Below, in pieces: positions 38,966-49,072 of a stretch of DNA of 64,000 nucleotides. Both the position numbers and the translations under genes were made by a program. Under the pieces are notes generated by a model. The model was not told the origin of the DNA. It ran no database searches and saw only the letters and a list, made by a program, of their open reading frames with translations. Source of the stretch: Lichenostomus cassidix (taxonomy: Eukaryota; Chordata; Aves; Passeriformes; Meliphagidae); the NCBI GenBank assembly GCA_008360975.2, contig CM039184.1:69729056-69793055 (forward strand), written 5' to 3'. How positions within the stretch are numbered: the first letter of the stretch is position 1; each line of letters opens with the position of its first letter.

Positions 38966-39066
38966 GTTTCCCCTTGGTGTTTTTTCAAATAGAAGGTCAG
39001 GGATAAGCAGAAATAAGTTTCCTCATGGTGTTTTTAAAATAGAAGGGCAGGGATGAGCAGAAATTA
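38966..39066. repeat. 51-bp-period imperfect tandem duplication
   Basis: Copies begin at 38966 and 39017 with 'gtttcc', and share 'atagaagg(t/g)cagggat' and 'gagcagaaat'-type blocks. There are several substitutions and a small indel. It is immediately downstream of the G-quadruplex motif. Confidence 0.88.
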
Positions 39067-41123
39067 AGGTTTGAAGACAGAAAAGGACAGATCTAGGCAG
39101 AGCTGGAAACTGAAAACCTGAAGAGATAAGTTTAAAACTATTCAGTTTTACCCTTACTAAAATTAGCCAGTCTTGACATTTTGTTGCTTTTACTTTGAAT
39201 CAGGCTGCATTTACAGGCACCTCTACATTATTTAAATGCAACCTATTTCACAGTGTTTTCAAAACAACTGTTCCTAGGGAGTTGTCAGAAGATAATGAGG
39301 ATCTTTTGAGCCAGCCTTATAGTCTTGCATCCCTGTGGCTGAGGAGCTTCTGTACTGGAATATTTTCTTGTTGGCAACCTGACTTAAGGGGGACAACTAA
39401 TTGAAAATTTGATCAAGAACAGATTCAAAGAGTTGTAGGTTGAAAATGTTAATATTTTAAATACCATGGTATGTCTTCACCCAAAAAGCTGCCTAATTAC
39501 TCAAGTTTATATGAAATGAATAGCAAGGATAGAAGCAACCTATATCCCCCACTCAGGAGGGACTGCAGTATCTGGAAAGATTATAGAAACAAAAGTTTTG
39601 TACTTTAACATTCTTATTAGTTGTACATGAGTGGGACTAAGGCTGAGCAAGAAATACTTCCAAATTCAGTCTATTTGAACATCACAGGGAAAATTAACTT
39701 CTTTTGAATATTTTTCTGTAATAAATTCAGAATCCTGGAGTTTGTGGTCCTGGTCTCAGTTCACTCTCAACATAGGCATGTCTTTGTGTTTGCATGAAAT
39801 TTTATTGCCTTGAGTACAATGCTGCAGCATGACTGAAAAGTTTTAGGCATGTCATGTTATCCTCCAAACTGTGGCCTATATGATAACAATTTGCTTTTTC
39901 TGATAGTTGCTTATTCAGCAGAAAAGTGAAGTACCTGTTTACCCACTGATGTGAAGCAGATAATTTGTTGCTTGTGAAACAGGAAGAAAGATGTTAAACT
40001 GGGTACAAAAAGGTCTGTTAGGAGATGTCTATGTCTTCCTTGTTTGGAAGAAAAATCTGGAAAGTTTCTTTACAACAGATTACATGGTTATGGCTAGAAG
40101 ATATAAAAAAATTCTCACCTTTCTATGGAAAACTTATTACTTTATCACTATGGAGAATCCTCATTTTCACTGTGAATTTTTTATCACAATGTCCACAGGA
40201 TTTAACTTTTCAGAACTTTTTTCCACCATTGACAGTTCTTTACCAAAACATGTCCCAAGGTGGATGTGGGTGTGTTTGTATTGCCATCATTATCTGCTTG
40301 CTTCCTCAGTGATCAAGTCTGGTTTCCTCAGAAATTCAAAAGAAGAGAATTACAATGCTCAACTTCTTCTTTCTCATTAAATTATTTTCCAACTTAAGTA
40401 AATCTTGTTGCAGGTAAGTAGGGAGCAAGAGTGATTTCTAGAATCTTATCTGAAAATAAGCAATTGAAATGCAGAAGGTAAGGAGAAGGTGAACAAAATG
40501 TATATTTGACAAAAATAAATATGAACAGCTTATATAACAAAGTCTGGAAGGAGATTCTCCATACTGGGAGTGAAAGTAACAGGGGGAGAAGAGTCATTTA
40601 AGCTAAACAAAATTGTCACAGGAACAAGAATGTATGAGAACATACATTTGACTAAATTTAGTAAAATGTTAAAGTGAGAAGGTTATATAAATCAAGGAAA
40701 ATAATTTCTGTAACATTTTCAAAGAAAGCAGCTGGAGGGAAAAGCTGTCTTCTCTTAAATTGAGAGAAAAAATCCTGTTTCACAAGAATCAGTTACCTGC
40801 TTCTGAGGGGAAAAAACCAGAGAAGTGCTATGAAGTACTTGGTAACTGGGGACACACAGAGGTTGGAGACCCAAATTCATCCTCTAAGGCAGAAGAAGCA
40901 AAGCCACAGGAGGGAGGCTGCTAGTCTTTACCATTTTTTCACTCTAAAAGCTTACCTGGAGACCTGCTGGAAGCAGAGAAATTAATTTTTCACAGAGAAA
41001 GATGAGGGGTTTTTTTGGAAATGTAAGAAATATGTCTCAGTACCAACAAATAGCTCTGATAAATGCCTTTAAAAATTTATATATATCATATCTGGCATAA
41101 TATTAATATTGAAATATGCAAAT
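39067..41123. other. Gene-free unique DNA (2 kb)
   Basis: No repeat or exon is recognised. Overlapping plus frames at about 40.0-40.4 kb (129 and 95 codons, in two frames over the same DNA) have no protein resemblance. Confidence 0.55.
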
Positions 41124-41154
41124 TTTATTATTAGTGTTATTATTATTATTATAT
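41124..41154. repeat. TTA trinucleotide microsatellite
   Basis: About nine TTA units with one TTAGTG interruption, ending in a TA run. It lies just upstream of the CR1 end at 41165. Confidence 0.88.
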
Positions 41155-41164
41155 ATTTACTGTA

Positions 41165-41221
41165 GAATCCTAGAATCACAGAATGGTTTGGATTGGAAGG
41201 GATCTTAAAGATCATCTGGTA
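41165..41221 (-). mobile_element. CR1 3' end fragment, minus strand
   Basis: 'aatcctagaatcacagaatg' continuing 'gtttggattggaaggg' and 'atcttaaagatcatctgg' is the standard CR1 3' terminal block in reverse. Only the last ~57 bp survive. The adjacent TTA microsatellite touches its 3' end. Confidence 0.92.
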
Positions 41222-42149
41222 TGTTGAGGTAAAAAAGGAATGTAAAAATCCAGTATCTTTATGGAAAACTCAAAGTGAGTAAAAGAATAGCCTACTTTAA
41301 AAACAGGAAATAAATTCAATGCTTATTAGCACAAGCTAATAAATCTTTAAAAAGCTTAGCTGAGTGAGGATGTGGCCCTGCCCTGAACTTATGATTGCAG
41401 AACTTATGAGCTAAATTTTCCAGATAGAAAAAAAGGCACATGTATAATCACTTAAAGGTTGAAGCTATTTAGGTGGAATGTTTTTTTATTTTTGTATTGG
41501 AAGGTATTTGGAGAGAGGCAAAGTCAGGCCAGAGCACAGAAGGGAAAAATGAAGATGCCAAAACTTGCTGTGACAACAAAAACACAGGCCTTGAGAGACT
41601 TTGTGGAACAGTACTGACTAAAATTGCCTTGTAGCTGTGAGACATAATGATTGCTTTATCCCTGAAAGGCTTAGTAAAAAACATGTTTACACAAAAGATC
41701 CCAAACTTGGTTATTGTGTCCAAATCCAAACTAGTTATCCAAGTAAAAAAAAGATAATACTGAATTAAGGGATCTAACATTGGGTTATTGATGCAAATTT
41801 TTATACTTTTTTTTTTTTTAATTAGTATATGTCCAGCTTGGTTAAACATTGTTGAATTGTTTAGGGTGTTTTTCTTTCAAGAAATCCCTCTGGAATCTGA
41901 TACCACCAGAGCTCTGAGTATCCCATGCTTCCCATTGGCTTCCCCTCAGCTTCCCCTGAGAAAGGAGTAACTTTTCCAGGGGTCCTTGGCTCAAAGTGAG
42001 TACTCTGGGCCAAAGAAAATGAAACAACTTTCCTACTTGCCCAGATATCATTTTGCAAAGGATCAAAACCATGTAAACTTGTAGCAATTGTGAATAAATC
42101 AACTAAACAGTTGTGCATTCCATAACCAAAAGGGTGTGAGGTTGGAAAT
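41222..42149. other. Gene-free unique DNA
   Basis: AT-rich, with T-runs near 41808-41820. A minus frame of 126 codons (41469-41849) overlaps a T-rich stretch and has no family resemblance. Confidence 0.55.
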
Positions 42150-42235
42150 CCTCCTTTCCTCCTGAGCCTTATAGCTGGGGAAATGAAGACATAAAATAGG
42201 GGAGTGATTTTACTCAGGTTCTAGTCTGTGAAGTA
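42150..42235 (-). mobile_element. Weak MIR-like similarity
   Basis: 'agctggggaaatgaagaca', then 'ggggagtgattttactcagg' parallels the reverse MIR order GATGAGGAAACTGAGGCA... TTAAGTAACTTGCCCAAGG. There are many mismatches and no further MIR blocks, so this could be coincidence. Confidence 0.28.
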
Positions 42236-43834
42236 TCAATGCTTTGGGAGAAGTCACTTTTGCAGGGACATCTGTGTGACATTTAAAAGCAATAATTACT
42301 TTTCAAAATGTACGAAGAACTCTCCAGCAAACATGTTTTGTTCTTTCCTTCTCTTTGAAACTTGTTATTAATCCTTTTTTTTCCTCCTTTTGATGTCAAA
42401 TCAGAATTTAGGCTGGCATTATAATCCTGAAACATCTGGAAATTGTAAATCCAGAAGGAAAACCATTGAGCTGAGTAATTAGAAGATCATGAAATTCCTA
42501 AAGGTTTATTTTTTTTTCACTTTGGCTTTCATATCTGGGAAAAAAAAAGTACTTTTATGCTTTTTACACCCTAGTGACACAATGTTCTCATGAGGACATT
42601 CCTTCCTACTATGATGTTTTTTGCAGAAAACATACCTTGTCCTGGTGGAAGCTGATTCTAGTTTTTCAGAGACTATATTTGCTGCTTAATCACTGACTTC
42701 AGTGTTAGAAGACTGGGTTCTTGGAGTGCACATCTCTGACTCCACCTGTGCAGCACTCTTTGATCCTGAGGCCTCATCTTCAGTGATATTTGCCAAAGCT
42801 GATGCACTGGACTTGTAGAAGAAGCAAGGCAGACTTAGGTGTAAACTTCTCATTATTTACAAAGAAATATTGTGTTGGTATTGCCAATTTTCTATTTTAA
42901 AACCTATCTTAAGAAAACTGACAACTGACAGTGTTTTCGTGTGCTAAAAACCAGATTGGCAAAAAGATTCAAGCTTAAATTATTTCCATTAGGGAGCAGG
43001 TGTTAGTGGAAAACAAACAGTGACACAGCAAATAGAGTAAATATACTGGAGATGGCAGTTTTAATGACTGATAAAAATAAACTGGTCTGGATCCAGGTGT
43101 TGGTTTAGGCTAGACCTGTGTTAGAGGGATAAGTGGATGCAGAGGTCAGCCTAAGTTCAGGCAATCATATGGCATTTGATATTGATTTTCTGGGGACAGA
43201 GATTTAACTCCCTGAAAAATCCATGCCTCAAATTCAAGGCTGGTAAACATTTCAAAGTCTTGAAAGGTTTGTAGGTAACATACTAACTAGTATCCCCTTC
43301 TAAAATGCCTTAGATGTTCATCAGGAAGGAATATTTCTAAGAAAGCCCTTGCAGATTTTTGAGAAGGTCTGCAGCAAACCAGTGATCAGTGCCATTTTTT
43401 TTTTCTTTGCAGTTCCTAAATTATTCTATCCTATTAATGCATAATCTGAGAGTGGTTATTTGACTTTAACAATGAAGCAATGAAAGCTCATTTTCAAAAC
43501 AAAATTACAGAACTTCTTCAAATAAGTGACAGCATGTTCCCAACACAGCTTGTGGCAAAATGGTTATGTAGAAAACACATTTATCAAGGTCTGTGGATCA
43601 GTACTAGACCTGAAATAACATCAACCTGTTTGTCAAGGCAACCAAAGGTGGGAGGTGAGGGACAAAGGAACACTTCTGCCTACTTGCAGTGTGTTTGTGG
43701 GGGTCTCTGAAATTATGGGCAGATAGGAACTGAAACACAGACATAACTGTTCTTGTACTTTGCCAAAGGCTAAAGCAATGTATCCTGGAGTTACATAATA
43801 AATCTTTGACTACATTATAGTCGAATACATGTTT
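42236..43834. other. Gene-free unique DNA
   Basis: No exon, RNA gene or repeat is recognised. Confidence 0.6.
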
Positions 43835-43860
43835 TATATCTACATTACAATGTAGATATA
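43835..43860. repeat. Perfect 12-bp inverted repeat with 2-bp spacer
   Basis: TATATCTACATT (43835-43846) is followed by AC and then its exact complement AATGTAGATATA (43849-43860). It is capable of a cruciform or a tight hairpin. The neighbouring DNA also repeats 'ggaatgtcta' twice (about 43879-43900). Confidence 0.95.
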
Positions 43861-45289
43861 CAATGCAGACATGCTTTGGAATGTCTAAAGGAATGTCTAA
43901 TGTCTTAATAAAATTCTCTTCTGAAGAGTTTGCAGTAGAACAAACTGGAAAATCGAAAGCTATGTTTTCATAAGAAATACTGAATTAAAACATCTGATGC
44001 TGTCACATGAACATTTCAGTTCTAAGGGCAGTTTTCTGGCAAGAAAAGGGCCATAAAAAGTTTGAGTTCTGACACCTGATACTTTTTGTGTTCTGCATTT
44101 AGTTAGTATGTAGCATCTCTAAATCTCTCATTTAATACTCTTCCTCCTTTACTCACCCTATTGCATTGCCTACTCCATCTGTCATGGAGATACAAAAAAT
44201 TGTTACATGACATTCATCATTTGAACAATGGGGCCTTAATTATCTGCAGTGCTTTGCACTAGTTAATGATGTCCAAGAAATTTCTGGAGCAGCTATGTGG
44301 ATAGGAGAGAGTATGTAATAACTTTAAAAAATGTAGATTAAATTCCTCCTATTTTAAATTTTATGCTAATTTTAATTATTACTAGGATTTCATTGTGTTG
44401 CATCAATCTTCAGAAAAGAGATTCTGAGATTCAGCTATTCATGCAGGATTAAAGGTATTTCTATTTATTAATAGATTTCAAAACAATCAGGATAGATGGG
44501 TATTTCTACAGGGAAAAAGTAATAGCATTTGCAACGCCTCTGGAAATTAATGAAAACTTCTTAGAGGTAAATTAGTGGAAGAAAGTAATGGACTGTGAAG
44601 AGGCATGTTTTTAATGTGTGTCCAGAGCATGGTATTGCTGGGTATTTGGATGTTGTCCCAGCTGAATTATCATTTGTTCATTCATATCTTCTATTTTTAA
44701 AATCTTTAAAATTGCCACTTAGCCGTGCAGGAGCACTCTGCTCTTCATTTCCACTGGCAGGGGATTTGAGCACTGAAAGACTTAATTCTGAGACTATTGC
44801 ATTAAATAGTAAATTCTAATTACTATTGCAGACATCAGAATGGAACTACCTTCTTAATGGAATCCCGTAAGCTCATTGTTTGGTGTTTTGTCTTTTTTCT
44901 CTGCACTGTATCAAAAGAAAAGCCAGACTATTGATTTGATCTAATTTAATCAATTCCTAGGGACACAAAGCTGAGTTAATACAGCAATGGGAACCATGCA
45001 GAATTTTCAGACTTATTTATATAATTATGAAAGCAAAGGTGCATCTAAATTTCATCTGATTTACTTCTCTGTTATAATAGGTTTTCTTTAGACTTATATG
45101 CAAGAATGGAATGGAAAACATAAATAAAAATACTTCTTTTTTAATCTCAAAGGGAAACAGATGCCATTTGGAATAGACATTTGCTGGCATCAAATAATTG
45201 TTTAACTTTTGAGATCACATAGCTCCAAATTTTCTGTTCTGATAACTCTGCAAAACTCTGGAAAGTTTAAAGAGGTGACAAAATTATCA
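43861..45289. other. Gene-free AT-rich unique DNA
   Basis: No recognised repeat or exon. A plus frame of 74 codons near 44.6 kb has no protein resemblance. Confidence 0.6.
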
Positions 45290-45450
45290 TGTTCTACAAA
45301 GCAAATTAATTCTAATTAGTGCTAATGGAAATCTGCGAAATTTTGCTAATTGTTTACAAGCAGGACCAAAGGAACAGTTAAAACTCTTCCATTCTGAATT
45401 CAGGATCAAACAATTATGCATTCACAAGGTTATGCAGTTATCATTGCCAA
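45290..45450. promoter_or_regulatory. Homeodomain/forkhead motif-dense stretch (candidate enhancer)
   Basis: Within 160 bp there is a palindromic homeodomain core CTAATTAG (45312-45319), further TTAATT/GCTAAT words at 45305-45335, GCTAATTG next to a forkhead-type TGTTTAC (45345-45357), and ATTATGCAT and TTATGCA words (45413-45440). The density is suggestive of a developmental enhancer, but AT-rich DNA produces such words by chance. Confidence 0.2.
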
Positions 45451-46734
45451 GTTTCCTCTGTGAAAAACACACTCTTTTTGGGAGTTATCCATAAAAGATT
45501 TAGAATTACAGAATTAACTTTTTTCTTCTGTTGAGAAGTTAAACTAAAAGGTGAAGGAAGGTATTGCAGAGAATTCAGAAAACTATAATACAGTAGAGCA
45601 ATGGCCACAGATCAGAGTGCTAAGCCCTCTTCAGTCCTAAAATCCATTATAAGGGAGGCAGACACTCTACAGCTTTAGTACAACCAGAGCACAGACTGAA
45701 ATAAGATATTTTTTTCATCTGCAGCACTCTAAGACTGAAAATTATCACTGCTTTGACAAACGTGGTTGATTTTCCCCCAGTGAAACTGGAGTTAAGATTG
45801 CTGGTTTTGTTGCAGAATCACAGTTTTAGCTGAAATGTCACTTTATCTCACCAAAGCATATTTGCTCATGTAGAGCACCTGCTTCATCACTGATGTCAGC
45901 TGAGCTCTGCACAGGGTGACTTCCAGATAAACACTATTGCAGAATACTGCTGTATAATAGTATAAAACTTATGAGCAATTGCTCTCTTTCTCTCAGGAAA
46001 TAAAAACAAACCAAACCAAAAGAAACCAGTGGGCTTGAGACAGTGAGGCTGTTAGTGCAGCATTTGCCAGAATTATAGGGGAGATGTTAACCACCCAAAC
46101 CACCAGCATTAACACATTTTGACTGCTGAAGTGGCCCACAGGAAGTCAGAAACCTTCTCTGTCCTCTCAAGCTTACACTTTTGTGTAAGCTCCTGGGTGG
46201 GGTCTGACCTAGTTTGGAGGGTTCAGTTAGAACAATTAAGTGTGGTGTGAAAGACCTTGCAGCTTTCTGTACACGAAATAGATAACTCCCCAAATGTGAG
46301 AGCTGCCTAGTGGGAGTGTGATGTCCCTTCTGGGAGGTTCTGGCAGATCCCTGCACACAGTGAGCAGCAGGAGTCTTGCTCCAAAGACTTTCTAATATCT
46401 TTGACAAATTCTCAACAGTAAAAAGAAAAAACCCAATCGTTTAAACTGAATGAAATGTCTTTCAAACCTTAACTTGTGAAGCAATGATCCATATTTACAG
46501 AAGTTCCACTGATAATCAAATTATTAATAGATTTATGCTTGGCTATATTATAAAATTGATGATAAAGCATTGAATTTTGTTTTCAAGTAGCAAATACCTT
46601 CTTATTTTATAAGTCCTTTTCCTCTCCAATCCACCCTGCCTCTCGTGTACTTTTTCTTGCCCAATTCCCTGCCCATACAGAGGTATAACTGAGTGCTGAC
46701 AAGCACAGTGAATTCCACACGGTTACCACTTCCT
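45451..46734. other. Gene-free unique DNA
   Basis: No repeat or exon is recognised. A minus frame at 46087-46407 (106 codons) matches nothing I know. Confidence 0.55.
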
Positions 46735-46868
46735 TTCAGGGAGTTGTAGAGAGCAATAAGGTTCCCCCTGAGACTCCTTTTCTCAGGCTAAACACCCGCA
46801 GCTCCCTCAGCTGCTCCTCATCAGAGGAGCTCCAGCCCTTCACCAGCTTTGTTGCCCTTCTCTGGAGA
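46735..46868 (-). mobile_element. Internal CR1 fragment, minus strand
   Basis: 'gggagttgtagagagc', 'ttctcaggctaaacacccgc', 'agctccctcagctgctcctc' and 'cttcaccagctttgttgccc' follow the reverse CR1 ORF2 3'-coding region. The 3' UTR end and everything upstream are absent. It is an internal relic, probably left by deletion. Confidence 0.92.
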
Positions 46869-46976
46869 AGAAGTTCTTTCCATTGTCCTGGTTTTATACT
46901 ATTTATTACCACTGTGTCATACTATTTATTATCACCTTATCACCTGGGCAGCAATGTGTGTCCCCTAAGCACAAGG

Positions 46977-47555
46977 ATGATGCTGATAATTCTGGATTTG
47001 ATGAATGGAACATTAATTAATTTTGTTTTCTTTTTAATCCTTTTTTTTCCCCCCGGAGAAGGATATGTTGTACAAAAATTCATTAAGAATTTGGGATTTC
47101 CAAATACTATGGTAAACCAGCACGTCTGCAGAATATTCCTGAGTTTCCTCACCTTACTATTACATGTTCTGTGTTGTCTTCTGCACAAGTGTTCCCCTGG
47201 AATGCTGTTGATCCAAATTCAGGGCCTCCAGGGTCTGCCAGCTTCTGCTGGCACCAGTTCAGTTGTGCAGAGTGCTCTGCAAAAAGGCACAACCAAAGTC
47301 CAACTCATTCTTCACCCCTCCTTTGCATTCGCTCCGGAGAGGGAGACAATTAAGGAGAGAGAATGTGGAGTTGTTCCTACTCATGTGTCTTTGAATGCAA
47401 TTTGCCCTCTGCAAGCTGGAGAAGATATGTTTACATCATCTCATGTCAAAGAAAGAAGCACAGGCCTGGGCAGGATATACACTAAACTAAACCTAAAATT
47501 TATTCCAGCAGAAAAAAGCAAATCTAAATCTGCTAAGGACTTTCTGTTGAATTAA
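46977..47555 (+). other. Unassigned open reading frame, 192 codons
   Basis: This is the longest ATG-initiated frame in the window. The frame is also open upstream to 46914. The start has A at -3 (moderate Kozak context). The predicted product has two hydrophobic stretches near its N-terminal third (about residues 14-26 and 56-73), arising from T-rich DNA. The C-terminal ~50 residues are Lys/Ser-rich. No family, catalytic motif or signal peptide is recognised, and no promoter or splice sites can be assigned. It follows a CR1 relic by ~110 bp but does not itself look like CR1. It is most likely a chance frame. An orphan or lncRNA-borne frame is possible. Confidence 0.1.
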
Positions 47556-48643
47556 GATATCATTTTTTTACTAATTAATTAATTAAAGCTCTAAAATATG
47601 ATAGTTCCTATAGATTTGTCTTTTAAATAGCCATTAAGAGTAAAAAGATAAAATGGAAAAGTGACAGAGAATTAACCAACAGAGATTTTAGATCCCACAG
47701 ACCACTGTTCAGACTATTAAAATAAACTGAAATACTGCATAATTTATGATGTAGAGTTAAAATAATCGATTTCAAAAATTAAACAGAGTTGAAAGGTTAG
47801 TAGGAATTTATTAGAGTTGAACAGCATATGGCATTTTGGAAGAAATTTATATTATGCTATGTAAGGAACATTACTGAATTAAAATTAATGAGCAGAGAAA
47901 ATGTACTCATCTGTATGGCTCCCTGTGATTTCAGGTAACCCGAGATGAAAGAAAAATAAATGGGCTTCTAGAAGTTCTAGTGATTTTTGCCTAGATTCAT
48001 CTTACTTTATTTCAGCCATCAAAAAAGATACAGCTCTAATCTAAGGTAGTCATCCAGCCTCACTCCATAGTCAGTGGAGACAAATAGCTATCTCCAGAGA
48101 GCTATTCATTCCATCTTACCATGGATGAGATGAATTACCTTCTCCAGTGTCCATCTCTCTTCACAGAACACAGAGGAGTGTGGATGGCTAATTTAGACTA
48201 AGAATGGGATTTATTTCTCCAGTCTTTTGTTTTCCAAAACATAGAGGTTTATCACAAGGATTGGGCTCCCACAATTCAAGGCTTGTAAAATGTCTTGACT
48301 CTAGGAGGCAATGCAGTGAGGATTTCCTGGTTAGCATCTCTGCAGGTGGCAATAGGGCATCCATCAGCAGGGTAATTACACCTGGTAATTGTAACTTCCT
48401 TTGTGGCTGCTCTTCTAACCACTGAAAACACAGTCAAATCCCTGCCATTAGAGAGATTGTCAGGGCTCTTGTTATTAGAAATCCTTATGTTCATCTGGCT
48501 TATCCTATAGCCTGTACCTGCCTTGCCTTCTGATTCAGGTTGGGGAGCTGGTGACAGAAAGCACTGAGTTGAAAGCAAAGAAGGTGAGGAGTCCATGTGG
48601 CTCCTCCATCTGCTGCCTGCTGTCTCCTCCCTCCCCACAGTAC
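47556..48643. other. Gene-free unique DNA
   Basis: A (TTAA)n run lies at 47571-47586. A 149-codon minus frame at 48276-48725 and plus frames overlap each other without any recognisable product. Confidence 0.55.
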
Positions 48644-49072
48644 ATGTGCAGGGATTTTCACACAGGCTGTCTATGCAAACCTCCTTCCATGTTTTTTGTA
48701 TGTACCATGAAAACAAAGATATCACATGCTAATCACCAACATTTATTTATATTTACCAATTATTTTATTTTTCTTCTTATAGCAGGTTTCACTTGTGGTG
48801 AGAAATCAACACTTCATCTGTTGTTGCTAATTAGCTTTTGCCATGTTCTCCCCAGCAATATCACTTCTGAAGCACGTTTTTTAGGGAGCCTAGTGAAATG
48901 CCAGATGTCAAAAGTTCAGATTAAGACCAGCAATCCAAAAACTGAGATTCAGCCACCCTTTGATACCTTAACATTTCTGCTTAAGCATCTGAGGATACTT
49001 AAGAAACCCAAACCTTCACCTTTAACTAAACTGAAATTTCTAAATATCAGTGCTTTAATAGTCTTTAAATAA
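48644..49072 (+). other. Unassigned open reading frame, 142 codons
   Basis: The frame is open from 48551, with its first ATG at 48644. The product has a hydrophobic segment (residues ~33-49 from the ATG) and a Lys-rich, Pro-containing tail. It overlaps a competing minus frame and matches no family known to me. It is probably chance, and is listed because it is the second-longest plus frame and lies 1.1 kb after the 192-codon one. Confidence 0.07.

Noticed and set aside
48276..48725. 149-codon minus frame
   Set aside because: Overlaps competing plus frames, has no family resemblance and no plausible gene context.
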